NCBI RefSeq assembly: GCF_001685395.1 | Contig: NZ_CP014167.1 | Location: 1-64,000, forward strand | Origin: Paenibacillus yonginensis | GTDB lineage: Bacteria; Bacillota; Bacilli; Paenibacillales; Paenibacillaceae | Length of the DNA stretch: 64,000 bases | Reading direction: 5' to 3' | Part shown: positions 45,757-55,931 of the stretch, piece by piece | Layout of the letters: each line of letters begins with the position of its first letter | How positions within the stretch are numbered: position 1 is the first letter of the stretch | Program-made: the position numbers and the translations under genes | The notes under the pieces: model-generated | The model's database searches: none | Told to the model about the DNA's origin: nothing | Seen by the model: only the letters and a program-made list of their open reading frames with translations

Positions 45757-45798
45757 TATTAATTATCCCTGTTATATAAAAAAGCCAAAGGATATGAA

Positions 45799-45842
45799 CT
45801 GCACCTCCGATTGTTAACCACAACTAACAATTGGAGGTGCAG
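45799..45842 (+). terminator. Near-perfect 18-bp inverted repeat after the nitroreductase gene
   Basis: CTGCACCTCCGATTGTTA and TAACAATTGGAGGTGCAG pair with one G-T/mismatch and an 8-base loop; a T-rich stretch follows. It probably terminates the nitroreductase transcript. Confidence 0.65.
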
Positions 45843-45857
45843 TATTTGTGTTTTTTG

Positions 45858-46090
45858 CGGAGATCAAGAAACATCGGCGCCTGATACCTTATTTGACCCT
45901 AATAGGTATGTCCCTAGACGTCAGACTGGCTTTCGGCTCGCTAAGCAGTAGGGTGTGGATGGCAGGCATTATGCTCGAGCGAGATATTTTTCCTAATCCA
46001 TTCACTTTTGGGAAGTAGACGAGGGAGCATAGCAGTCAATAATTGTTGAATCTGTTACTTTAGGAATTTGCGGACCATGTGATAAAATGG
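45858..46090 (+). pseudogene. Decayed remnant of a second dus copy
   Basis: About 180 bp resemble the 3' half of the dus gene at 43314-44297: GAGATCAAGAAACATCGG, GACGTCAGACTGGC, CTCGCTAAGCAGTAGGGTG, TTTTTCCTAATCCATTCAC and GGGAGCATAGCAG each match it with substitutions, small indels and in-frame stops. Immediately after it, GGACCATGTGATAAAATGG resembles the sequence upstream of dus near 43180. So it is a degraded partial duplication, no longer coding. Confidence 0.7.
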
Positions 46091-46166
46091 AGTCGTGACG
46101 TTGGTACTGATAATGCTTCATTGAGCCATGAAGAAGAGCGCCAGTTAAACAGAGAATGTGGTGAGG

Positions 46167-46195
46167 CATCCCCCATCTTGGAGGGATGTTTTTTT
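46167..46195 (+). terminator. Terminator-like hairpin
   Basis: CATCCC and GGGATG flank a short loop and are followed by eight Ts. No gene precedes it closely, so it may be left over from the decayed region. Confidence 0.55.
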
Positions 46196-46259
46196 GATTA
46201 AGGCAATCGGCGATAGAATCTGACTTGGCTATGAAAGCCTAACCATATAGGGGGATTAC

Positions 46260-46829
46260 ATGTCTTGGAGCAAATTAAAGCAGCAGCTGGAGAGCTTTCT
46301 CAGTCCTGCCCTACAAGGCAGGGTTGAATACCGTGCAACAAGCTACCGTTATTTACCCGATAAAGCAGGGAGCAGTTATATTTCGGTGGATAAAAAGAAT
46401 GTATTCGATATGAGGGATAAAACCAGCGGAATCCGATGGTATCAAACGGAGCTGGAGATCAAAAATGACCCGGAAATTGTAATTCCTATCAGCCCGGAAG
46501 AAATCGAAGCCGTTAGAAAAGATACCAAAGGGCCGGTGCCGGAGGATCGGCTCATTGTCATTGCCAGAAATAGAAAAATGACTGAACTTGCAAAAGAGCT
46601 TATGGCGGCACAAGCTGCATTAAGTAAATCGAATTTCACTGTGGAGGCAAATAAGTTCTTAACGACTTCGATTGAGAAAAGCTTGGAGAGCAGTGAGATT
46701 ATAATGAATGTTTTTGCGCTGCTGGATAAAAGGGTGGGGAAAAAGCGAATTTTGAGTATGGCCGAGAAGGTTAAGATGAAGCATCCTGTGGTGCGGTATT
46801 TTTATGAGGTGAGGCGGGGGACGGTGTGA
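46260..46829 (+). CDS. SF0329-like hypothetical protein
   Basis: A 189-residue soluble protein starting MSWSKLKQQLESFLSPALQGRV and YRATSYRYLPDKAGSSYISV. I believe it belongs to the SF0329-type family of uncharacterised proteins, from the N-terminal pattern alone. The C-terminal half is helical (IMNVFALLDKRVGKKRILSM). A GGGGGAT lies just upstream of the ATG. No operon partner. The function is not known. Confidence 0.6.
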   Translation: MSWSKLKQQLESFLSPALQGRVEYRATSYRYLPDKAGSSYISVDKKNVFDMRDKTSGIRWYQTELEIKNDPEIVIPISPEEIEAVRKDTKGPVPEDRLIVIARNRKMTELAKELMAAQAALSKSNFTVEANKFLTTSIEKSLESSEIIMNVFALLDKRVGKKRILSMAEKVKMKHPVVRYFYEVRRGTV

Positions 46830-47207
46830 GAATGGGATGCGGTTAGTATCCCATTTTTTGCATCAGTTACCGTCTTCCTGTACAAGTTCCTGCTGATGAA
46901 GCCTTGCTAAAAATGATCTACCTGGCTACGATGGATGGGGCCTGAAAATGCACTGGCCGTGTCCAAAACTGGGGGCAGATGCTGCTTCAACTTTCGGTTT
47001 CCTTTCCGGCTCGAGTCGGCAACTACTTATGTAAGAAACGACCAATCCCCTTCGGTGCATGCTTCAATGGAGTTTACACAAAGATCTTGACAAACCCGAA
47101 TGCTTGCGTGAGATTTGGTTTTGGAGAACTTTTGAACTTGTGCACTTCTTTTTGGTTTTTTATCATGATTTACATGGAGTTAACTAACATCAAATAGTTA
47201 GGCAAAG

Positions 47208-47237
47208 TTTCAATTATTGTAAAAAAATTGTTATAAT
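47208..47237 (+). promoter_or_regulatory. Probable sigma-A promoter of the BREX operon
   Basis: TTTCAA (47208-47213) and a perfect TATAAT (47232-47237) with an 18-bp AT-rich spacer. It is the best promoter match in the gap before brxA. Confidence 0.5.
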
Positions 47238-47283
47238 TAGATTTTTCGTTTTATTGCTTATACATAGATGTTTTATTGAAATG

Positions 47284-47309
47284 GGCTGTTCTCAGAAGAG
47301 CCTGTTTTT
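47284..47309 (+). promoter_or_regulatory. Terminator-like hairpin in the BREX leader
   Basis: GGCTGTTCT and AGAAGAGCC (one mismatch) form a stem followed by TGTTTTT. It lies about 50 bases after the predicted promoter and 140 bases before brxA, so it could attenuate BREX transcription. Confidence 0.4.
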
Positions 47310-47449
47310 CTATACTATACAGTAATTGTTCCAACCTTACTTTTGCAGTCAGCACTATTTGGATAGACCATAAGTATGGTATCTTAGTACTAGTGTGTAT
47401 CTTTATAAATAACATCAATATATATGGAAAGTTACGGGTGAGTAACGGG

Positions 47450-48052
47450 ATGAAACTAAGAGAATACAGTGCAGGAACCGTAAAACAATCCTTCTGGTTT
47501 TCCGAATTTCGCAAGGTGATTCACCTTTTAGGTCAAGGAATGACATTAACCGATATTAAGGCATTGAATAAGGAACAAAATATTTTTGCGGCTCCAACTC
47601 AGGAAAGAGCTACGCAAATTATGAATACCATAGCCATACGAGCAGCCAGTTTAGACGCTTCCATTTATCCTTTGTTCGAGCAGAGTGATGTGTCAACCCA
47701 GAAGCTGATTGCTTTGGTAGCTATTATGCAGACAGATCGATTGTTTTTTGAATTTGTTTATGAGGTCGTTCGGGAGAAAATGATTGTCGGAAGCCACGAA
47801 CTGGCAGACAGCGATATTCGGATTTTCTTTAAGGAGAAACAACTCCAAAGCGACAAAGTGGCTACTTGGACGGAATATACGTTGAAACGCCTTGGAAGGT
47901 GCTACAAGACGATGCTGATGGCAGCCGGTCTGACGGATCGAGCTCCCGGGAGCAGAGAAATACTTAAACCCATTCTGGATCCTGAATTGGAATCATGGCT
48001 GCGAAAACATGGGATGGACCTGATGATACACGCACTGACAGGAGTGAGATAA
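47450..48052 (+). CDS. brxA: BrxA (BREX, DUF1819 family)
   Basis: A 200-residue protein of the DUF1819/BrxA family, a small DNA-binding helical protein that is the first gene of type 1 BREX phage-defence loci. It starts MKLREYSAGTVKQSFWFSEFRKV and has FAAPTQERATQIMNTIAIRA in the middle. The ATG at 47450 gives the normal family length; the open frame extends upstream to 47276 but without resemblance. The ribosome binding site is weak. Its stop overlaps the brxB start (TAATG). Confidence 0.9.
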   Translation: MKLREYSAGTVKQSFWFSEFRKVIHLLGQGMTLTDIKALNKEQNIFAAPTQERATQIMNTIAIRAASLDASIYPLFEQSDVSTQKLIALVAIMQTDRLFFEFVYEVVREKMIVGSHELADSDIRIFFKEKQLQSDKVATWTEYTLKRLGRCYKTMLMAAGLTDRAPGSREILKPILDPELESWLRKHGMDLMIHALTGVR

Positions 48053-48630
48053 TGGCAAGTCTTCAGGAACGGCTGGAACAAGCAGAGGAGATTATTAAAC
48101 AACCAAGTTTTCGCCAGAATAAAGGCCTGGGAAATGAAGTCGGCTACTACGTATTTGATTATCCGGCAGAGCAGGAAATGGTGATTAGAGAATGGACCCG
48201 GTATATGGAAGCGAAATATTCAAAGTCTTACCATGACTTTGAATTGTTGGTATTTGATTTGTATGACATCATTATCGACACGTTGGAGCAGGAAGATTTC
48301 ATGGAAGATTGCTTTCGGTTCGAGAAAAAGAAAGGGATGGAGCGGATCGTGGAGTCCGTTGGGCGATTGCTTCAAATCAGCGATGATTCGAGCGTGATTG
48401 TTCAGCATATTCGGGAACGAACCCCGCAGAACGCGGTTGTTTTCCTGACCGGGGTCGGCAAGTGCTATCCACTGCTCCGTTCCCACAAAGTACTGAACAA
48501 CCTGCACCAATCCGTGGATCACGTGCCGGTGGTGATGTTTTTCCCGGGAACCTATGATGGGCAAGAACTCGTACTTTTCTCGGAAATCAAGGATGACAAT
48601 TATTATCGGGCATTCAGGCTCGTGGAATGA
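48052..48630 (+). CDS. brxB: BrxB (BREX, DUF1788 family)
   Basis: A 192-residue DUF1788 protein, a core type 1 BREX component of unclear molecular role. Recognisable features: YYVFDYPAEQEMVIREW near residue 30, FDLYDIIIDTLEQEDF, then the conserved FLTGVGKCYPLLRSHKVLNNL and VPVVMFFPGTYDGQELVLF at the C-terminus. Start and stop are tightly packed: TAATG overlap with brxA and 16 bp to brxC. GGAGTGAG precedes the ATG. Confidence 0.92.
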   Translation: MASLQERLEQAEEIIKQPSFRQNKGLGNEVGYYVFDYPAEQEMVIREWTRYMEAKYSKSYHDFELLVFDLYDIIIDTLEQEDFMEDCFRFEKKKGMERIVESVGRLLQISDDSSVIVQHIRERTPQNAVVFLTGVGKCYPLLRSHKVLNNLHQSVDHVPVVMFFPGTYDGQELVLFSEIKDDNYYRAFRLVE

Positions 48631-48646
48631 CAGGGAGAGGTAAACA

Positions 48647-51600
48647 ATGAAGATACAGGACATGTTTATCAGGGAAATCGACAGAGATATTAAAGGGGTT
48701 ATCAAAGTCGGACAAGGCGATGAGGCCAACGTCAAGCAGGAGCTGGATGAATACGTCGTTACGAGGGAATTGCAGAAGCATTTTGCTGATTTTTTTGCCA
48801 GTTACAAAAAAGGGATCAACGGTTACACGGACAAAATGGGGGTCTGGATCTCCGGTTTCTTCGGGAGCGGTAAATCTCATTTCCTGAAAATTCTTTCCTA
48901 TTTGCTTGAAAATCGTGAGGTCGAAGGTAAGAAAGCGCTGGATTATTTTATCGATGACCGTAAAATCACGGATCCGATGGTCCTGGCAGACATGAAACTC
49001 GCTACCAGTGTTACGACGGATGTTGTCCTATTCAATATTGACTCCAAGAGCGAAATGTCGGGAAAGCAGTCCAAGGATGCGATTGTCTCCGTCTTTTTGA
49101 AGGTGTTTAATGAAATGCAGGGATTTTGCGGATCGATTCCGATTCTGGCAGATCTGGAGCGACAATTAGTTGAAGTTGGACGTTACGATGAATTCAAGCG
49201 TTTGTTTGAAGCGGACTATGGCAAGCCGTGGGAAACCTCCCGCCACAAGTTTGACTTCATTCAGGATAGCATTGTCGATGTATTGGTTCAGATGAACTTC
49301 ATGAGCGAAGCAGCGGCGCGTAACTGGTGTGAGAGAGCGGTCGAACCTTACAATATCAGCATTGATGATTTTGCTCGTCTCGTAAAGGAATACATCGAGC
49401 GCCGGGGCAACAACCATCATATTGTATTTCTTGTAGACGAAATCGGGCAATACATAGGCGATGATTCCAAACTGATGCTGAATTTGCAAACTGTTACAGA
49501 AGATTTGGGGACTGCTTGCAAAGGGAAAGTCTGGATCGTCGTCACCAGCCAGCAGGATATCGACTCGATAACGAAGACGAAAGGCAATGATTTCTCCAAA
49601 ATCCAGGGCCGGTTCGATACCCGTCTGTCCTTGTCGTCCGCGAATGTCGATGAAGTGATCAAGAAGAGAATATTGGAGAAAAACACGACTGCTGATCAAA
49701 CCCTAAAATTGCTCTACGAACAAAAAGCAACCATTATCAAAAATTTGATTGTGTTCAATGATGGGGTTGAGAAAAAACTTTATACCGATAAAGAGGATTT
49801 TTCGACCGTTTACCCGTTTATTCCCTATCAGTTTAACCTGCTAGGGAGCGTGCTCACTTCGATTCGGACGCATGGTGCTTCGGGCAAACACCTCGCTGAG
49901 GGCGAGCGCTCGATGATCGCCTTGTTCAAGGAGTCCGCGATGAGATTGATGGAACGGGCGGAAGGGACGCTTGTCCCGTTTAACCTGTTCTATGATGCCC
50001 TGCATCAATTCCTTGATCATAGTCATAAGGGTGTCATCAGCAAGGCAATGGATAATGAAATCATTAACCCGGACAAGCTTGAAGAGTGTTTTGCGGTCAA
50101 TGTATTGAAGACCCTGTTTATGATTAAATATGTCAAGGAAATTACGGCTAACATCGATAACATCACCAGCTTGATGATCTCCGATATCGATACGGACAGA
50201 ATCGTGTTGAAGGCGCAAGTAGAGGAAGCGTTGAAAGTTTTGACTAGCCAGACTCTCATTCAGAAGAACGGTGAAATATACGTATTTTTGACGGATGAAG
50301 AACAGGAAATCAACAAGGAAATTGACCATTTGAATGTGGAAATGTCGGAAGTCATCGGCAAGGTGTCAGAACTGGTGTTTGAAGATATTTTCAAGGAAAA
50401 TAAATACCGCTATCCCGCCTTTAACGGCAGGTACAACTTTGCCTTCAATCAAGTGATTGATGACCGGCCGTATAAAGCGAATCAGAACCATGATATCGGA
50501 GTTCGGATTCTTACGCCAAACTCTGATTTCGGCGGTGATGAAACGACACTTCGCATCATGTCCGGCCAACAAAAAGAAGTTCTTGTCGTGTTGCCAAACG
50601 ATTCCGCTTTCCTGGATGAAACTCGTCGTGCCCTGCAAATTGAGAAATATTTGCGGTTGAATACGACCAGCGCCTTGCCTAAATTTGACCAAATCAAGGA
50701 AGCCAAGCGGATTGAAATGCGGGAACGGAACGATAATGCCAAGCTGTTCCTGACAGAGTCTCTGAAGCAGGCGGACATTTATGTTAATGGGGATAAGTCT
50801 CAGATCGGTTCCAAGGAGGTCTCCTCCCGGATCAATGAAGCGTTGGGACGGCTTGTGAATACGGTCTACCATAAACTATCCTATATCGATACAGCCATGA
50901 GCGAAGCCAATATTCGCGCTTTGTTTAAAAGTTCCGATCAGATGGCTCTGTCTCTGGAAAATGGGACGGAGCCCAACCAGCATGCGTTGAATGATATGCT
51001 TAGTTATATATCCACCAATTCTTCGATGCACATGAAGACGTCGATGAAAAGCTTGATGGATCGCTTTATGAGAGCTCCATACGGCTTTGTGGAAGATGAT
51101 GTCGAATGGCTTGTAGCTAAATTGTTCAAGAATGGCGATATATCCTTTACGGTCAACGGTTCCAACGTGACCTTGTTTAATAAGTCGGATGAGGAGATTG
51201 TTCGTTATATTACGAAGCGGGAGTATGTTGAGAAGCTGCTGACCGAAAAGCGGGAAAAGCCGGATGAGCGTCTAAAGAAGTCGGTTCGTGAAGTGATGAA
51301 AGAGCTGTTCGGTACTTCAGGCAGCCATGAAGATGACGATGCCCTGATGCGCGGTTTCCAAACGTACAGCCGCAATTTGCTGAATGAACTGGACAAGTAT
51401 GAAATTATGTACCAGGCGAAATCTTTTCCTGGCCGAAACGTGGTTGCTCAAGGTAAGAACTTGCTGCGTTCGATTTTGCAAATGGAATTCCAGTTAGAGT
51501 TCTACAAGAAAATTCATACTGAACGGGAAGAATTGCTCGATTTTGCGGAAGACTTTGAACCCGTTAAATTGTTCTTTGGCGGTGAACAGAAGGCAATTTA

Positions 51601-52267
51601 TGAGAAGGCATTGAACCTGATAAGCATTTATGACCAAAGTAAAACGTTTATCGTTCATGAACAAGTCGAGCAAGTGGTATCTGATATAAAAGCCATTTTG
51701 AGAAAAGATGCCCCATACGGAGATATTCCAAAGCTTCCGGAATTGCTGGACCGTTTTGCCGAGCTATATGCCGGGTTATTGGAAGAGATGGTTGTTCCCG
51801 TAAAAGCGGCGATTGATGATGCGCGTGAGAGAGTATTCGAAGTGTTGGAGACGAAGGAATACAAAGACCAGTTTATGCCGCGTTTCCTCATGTTATTTAA
51901 AGAAATTTCCGAAAAAGCGGAAACTTGCAACAATGTGGCGACCTTGCAAAATATCAAGATCGAAGCGGATGCCTTGAAGGTGAGGCTGCTCAATGAATTG
52001 GCTCGTAAGGATGAATCGATCGCCCTTGACCGAGTTAAGGAACAACAAGCGAAGCTGGTTGTGGACCAATCCGAAGGGCATACAATTCCAAAACCTGCTC
52101 CGGAGCCAAAGTTGAAGAAAAGAAAAAACATCAGCATTAAATCGGTCAGTCTCTCCGCCTCCTGGCAAATTGAATCGCCGCAGGATGTCGAGAAGTACGT
52201 GGCGGAATTAAAACAGCGGATCTTAAAAGAGTTGGAAGAGAACACGATTGTAAATATTGAGTTTTAA
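48647..52267 (+). CDS. brxC: BrxC (BREX P-loop ATPase)
   Basis: A 1206-residue protein, the usual size for BrxC/PglY. Walker A GFFGSGKSH is at about residues 70-78 and the Walker B-like IVFLVDEIGQYIG at about 259-271. BrxC is an AAA-type ATPase essential for BREX; it is thought to work with PglX and BrxB on phage DNA. A long C-terminal region is helical (FVVHEQVEQVVSDIKAILR-like segments). GGGAGAGG precedes the ATG. The gene is intact across the whole frame. Confidence 0.95.
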   Translation: MKIQDMFIREIDRDIKGVIKVGQGDEANVKQELDEYVVTRELQKHFADFFASYKKGINGYTDKMGVWISGFFGSGKSHFLKILSYLLENREVEGKKALDYFIDDRKITDPMVLADMKLATSVTTDVVLFNIDSKSEMSGKQSKDAIVSVFLKVFNEMQGFCGSIPILADLERQLVEVGRYDEFKRLFEADYGKPWETSRHKFDFIQDSIVDVLVQMNFMSEAAARNWCERAVEPYNISIDDFARLVKEYIERRGNNHHIVFLVDEIGQYIGDDSKLMLNLQTVTEDLGTACKGKVWIVVTSQQDIDSITKTKGNDFSKIQGRFDTRLSLSSANVDEVIKKRILEKNTTADQTLKLLYEQKATIIKNLIVFNDGVEKKLYTDKEDFSTVYPFIPYQFNLLGSVLTSIRTHGASGKHLAEGERSMIALFKESAMRLMERAEGTLVPFNLFYDALHQFLDHSHKGVISKAMDNEIINPDKLEECFAVNVLKTLFMIKYVKEITANIDNITSLMISDIDTDRIVLKAQVEEALKVLTSQTLIQKNGEIYVFLTDEEQEINKEIDHLNVEMSEVIGKVSELVFEDIFKENKYRYPAFNGRYNFAFNQVIDDRPYKANQNHDIGVRILTPNSDFGGDETTLRIMSGQQKEVLVVLPNDSAFLDETRRALQIEKYLRLNTTSALPKFDQIKEAKRIEMRERNDNAKLFLTESLKQADIYVNGDKSQIGSKEVSSRINEALGRLVNTVYHKLSYIDTAMSEANIRALFKSSDQMALSLENGTEPNQHALNDMLSYISTNSSMHMKTSMKSLMDRFMRAPYGFVEDDVEWLVAKLFKNGDISFTVNGSNVTLFNKSDEEIVRYITKREYVEKLLTEKREKPDERLKKSVREVMKELFGTSGSHEDDDALMRGFQTYSRNLLNELDKYEIMYQAKSFPGRNVVAQGKNLLRSILQMEFQLEFYKKIHTEREELLDFAEDFEPVKLFFGGEQKAIYEKALNLISIYDQSKTFIVHEQVEQVVSDIKAILRKDAPYGDIPKLPELLDRFAELYAGLLEEMVVPVKAAIDDARERVFEVLETKEYKDQFMPRFLMLFKEISEKAETCNNVATLQNIKIEADALKVRLLNELARKDESIALDRVKEQQAKLVVDQSEGHTIPKPAPEPKLKKRKNISIKSVSLSASWQIESPQDVEKYVAELKQRILKELEENTIVNIEF

Positions 52268-52282
52268 AAGGAGCAGCATGTA

Positions 52283-55200
52283 ATGAACAAGACAGCCATC
52301 AAGAACTTTGCGATCTGGGCCCGCAAAAAGCTGATCGCGGATATTTCTTATAAAGCCGGTTTGCTCGGGATTACGGACAAGGAGATAAAATCTCCGTTGC
52401 CCCAGTCTACCCGCGATGTCGAGTTTTATGATATCGGCACAAAGGAACCTTATTCGATCAGCGGCATTGAAATTGAGCAGCGTAGAAAATTGGCCGAGGT
52501 CATTCAAGAGAGAATGGAGCGGACTGATTATAAGTCCGCCTACAACAATGTGATTGAAGAAGTCGCCTATACTTGGTTCAACCGTCTGATTGCGGTTCGT
52601 TTCATGGAGGTAAACGATTATCTTCCGTCGCGGGTACGCGTTCTTTCGTCGGACAGCAGCGGCAAAACCGAACCGGACCTGGTCACTTCGCCGTTTGAAG
52701 CAGACTTGGAGTTTAGCCAGGTCGAAAAGGAACAGATCATTAAGTTGAAAAACGATAATGAACTGGACAAACTGTTTCAAATGCTGTTTATCAAGCAGTG
52801 TAATGCTTTGAACGCCATCCTGCCGGAATTATTTGAGCAAACGAGCGACTATACCGAGCTGCTGCTCAACGTGTCTTTCACGGATCAAGAAGGCGTTGTC
52901 TATCATTTGGTGCATGATATCCCCGAAGGAGACTTCAACGTGAATGAGGAAGGTCAGGTTGAAATCATCGGGTGGTTGTATCAGTATTACAACACGGAAC
53001 TTAAAGACGAAACCTTCGCCCTGCTCAAAAAAAAACGTCAAGATTACAAAAGACCGAATTCCTGCAGCGACTCAATTATTTACGCCCGATTGGATCGTCC
53101 GTTATATGGTAGAAAACAGTCTCGGCCGCCTCTGGTTGGAGGGCCATCCCAATGATGAGCTCCGCGCCGGATGGAAGTACTATTTGGACGAAGCGGAGCA
53201 AGAGCCGGAAGTACAGGCACAGCTGGAAGCGATTCGTGAGCAATATAAAACGATCAAACCGGAAGATATTAAAGTGATCGATCCTTGTATGGGCAGCGGG
53301 CATATCCTGGTCTACGCTTTTGATATATTGATGCAAATCTACGAGAGCTATGGCTATAGCCAGCGCGACTCGGCCAAGAGCATTCTTGAACATAACCTGT
53401 ACGGCCTCGACATTGACAAACGTGCGTATCAACTGGCTTATTTTGCCGTCATGATGAAAGCCAGACAATACAACCGCCGCATCCTGAACGGTGAAACGAA
53501 GTGCCATCTCTATACGATCCAGGAAAGCAACGGGATAAACCGGGAACAGTTGAAATACTTCGGCGTTGGAATGGAAGAATCCGAGCGTAAGCTGGCTTTG
53601 CATCAAATGGAGTACTTGCTCGACACAATGCACGATGCGAAAGAGTTTGGATCCATTTTGATCATTGATGATTTGAAATGGGACTTGCTGGAGGAGTTTG
53701 TTGAACGAGCTAATTTGGATGGTCAAGTAACAGCTGATACCGTTGGTTTGGATATTACGCAGGTGAAGTTGAGACAACTGGTACAGATTGCTGCCGCTAT
53801 GGCACTGAAGTATGACGTGGTGATAACGAATCCGCCGTATATGGGAAGCGGTGGTATGGGGCCAAAACTGGCGGATTATGTGAAGAAGAATTATCCGGAT
53901 AACAAGAGTGATTTATTTGCAGTATTTATAGAACGTTGTGGACAGATGACGAAGAAGAACTGCTTCCAGGCTATGATTACGCAGCATGCGTGGATGTTTT
54001 TGTCAAGTTTTCGTGCTTTACGTGCCAAGTTATTAAGTAATGATATTATAAATATGATTCATCTAGGAGCAAAAGCCTTTGAAGAAATCGGAGGAGAAGT
54101 AGTTCAAACTACCAGCTTTGTAATTCGAATAAGTCATTTAAAACAATATAAAGCAATCTACCATAGGCTCGTAGAATATGGTAATCAGATTGATAAACAG
54201 AGTGCTTATTTGGAACAAACGGACGTTCACTACTCCAAGAAAATTAACTTTTCAAACATAGAAGATAAACCAATTGTTTACTGGTTGACTTCAAAATTAA
54301 TTAATTTATTTGAGTATAAACCATTATCTGAATTTGGTGACTCCTGTAAAGGTGTAGGGACGGGAAATAATAATAAATTTATCCGAGAATGGTTTGAGGT
54401 AAGTAAAGAACGCTTGTTTGAATTTTCTCCAACTGGTATATGGTATTTATATAAAATGGGTGGAGAATTCCGTAAATGGTATGGCAATAATACTAATGTC
54501 GTCTTATGGAAGAATAATGGAGAAGAGATTCGTAAACAAAGTAATTCGTATGTTCGAAACAGCAAACATTTTTTTGAGGAAGGCTTAGAATGGACTAAAA
54601 TATCATCCAATAAATTAGGTGTCCGTTATATGCCTCCAAAGTATATATTTGATGACGCTAGTTGTTGCTACTTTTGCTTTGATAAATCGCATACTTTATA
54701 TATACTAGGTTATTTAAACTCATCCTTAGCTATGGAATTGTTAAGAAGTTTAAACCCTACTTTGAACTATACTAATGGTACGATTGCAAAAATACCTATA
54801 AACGCTCAAAGTAACTTTATAAATGAAGTATCCGAATTAGTGAAATCTTGTATTGATATTTCAAAAAATGAATGGGATTGTTTTGAAGTAAGTTTGGATT
54901 TTTTGTGTCATCCTTTAATAAAATACCGAACGATTGATAATCGTATTACCGAAGTTTTTGAACTATGGGTTAAGTTTGCAGAAATGAACTTTTATCAGTT
55001 AAAATCCAACGAAGAAGAACTCAATCGTATCTTCATCGAAATTTACGGCTTGCAGGACGAACTCACGCCCGAAGTTGAAGACAAAGAAGTCACCATCCGC
55101 AAAGCTGATCTCGGTCGCGATGTACGTTCCTTCCTCTCCTATGCCGTCGGTTGCATGTTCGGCCGTTACAGCCTGGATGTGGATGGACTAGCCTATGCAG

Positions 55201-55847
55201 GCGGGGAGTGGGATAGCAGCAAATACAAGACCTTCATCCCGGATAAGGATAACGTGATACCGATTACGGATGAGGAGTATTTCGAAGATGATATTGTCGG
55301 TCTGTTCTGTGCATTCCTCAAGAAGACGTTTGGAGAAGAGACGCTGGAGGAAAATCTTGACTTCATCGCAAAAGCGCTAGGCAACAAAGGGAACACATCC
55401 CGTGAAGTGATTCGGAATTACTTCCTGAAAGACTTCTTCAAGGATCACTGCAAAGTTTATCAGAAGCGGCCGATCTATTGGCTGTTTGACAGCGGCAAAG
55501 CGGATGGCTTCAAAGCACTCGTATACATGCATCGGTATAATGCCGATACGATCGGGAATCTGCGGATTGACTATCTGCATCGGATGCAGCGGGTTTACGA
55601 TAGTGAAATTGCCCGGATGCAGGAGACGATCGACAACAGCGGGAATGCCCGTGAGGTGGCAGCGGCAACGAAACGGAAAGAAAAGCTGACCAAGCAGTTG
55701 AAGGAAACGAAAGAATACGATGAGAAAATTGCTCATCTGGCGCTTGCCCGAATAGAAATGGATCTGGATGACGGGGTCAAAGTCAATTATGAAAAGGTGC
55801 AAACGGCAGGGGATGGCAAAAAGTATGAAATTTTAGCAAAGATCTAG
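52283..55847 (+). pseudogene. pglX: PglX/BrxX adenine methyltransferase, frameshifted at an A9 tract
   Basis: PglX is the BREX m6A methyltransferase that marks host DNA. The first frame (from 52283, AAAAGGAGC upstream) gives 251 normal residues up to FALLKKK, then misreads and stops at 53155. The second frame carries on as NVKITKDRIPAATQLFTPDW through to 55847, with SAM motif DPCMGSGHILVYAFD (about 53282) and catalytic NPPY (about 53829). The break falls at nine As (53027-53035); eight would restore a 1187-residue protein of typical length. So the gene is either phase-off, rescued by slippage, or misread in sequencing. The target-recognition part (about 54000-55000) is more AT-rich than the rest. 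Confidence 0.9.
53027..53035 (+). repeat. A9 homopolymer at the pglX frame break
   Basis: Nine consecutive A bases in the sense strand. The upstream frame reads AAA-AAA-AAA-CGT; with one A fewer it would read AAA-AAA-AAC-GTC and join the long downstream frame exactly. Confidence 0.95.
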
Positions 55848-55931
55848 TCACTAGGAGCTCTAATCCGACAGGAGGACGCCAACTTTTATCGAATGTATTA
55901 AGAACAAGGTTCGGTTAATGGAGGTGTTCCG

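Larger units (their letters stand above)
46830..47449. other. Leader and intergenic region before the BREX operon
   Basis: About 620 bp with no supported gene. The second half is AT-rich and contains the probable BREX promoter and a terminator-like hairpin (listed separately), leaving a leader of about 200 bases before brxA. A 72-codon frame at 46979-47197 has no family resemblance and was not accepted. Confidence 0.5.

Noticed and set aside
46979..47197. 72-codon ORF before the BREX operon
   Set aside because: No ribosome binding site and no family resemblance; its sequence runs into the AT-rich leader.
52944..53040. Independent start codon for the second pglX frame at 52944
   Set aside because: The first residues from that ATG are out-of-phase translation of the normal PglX N-terminal region; the natural protein begins at 52283 and crosses at the A9 tract.
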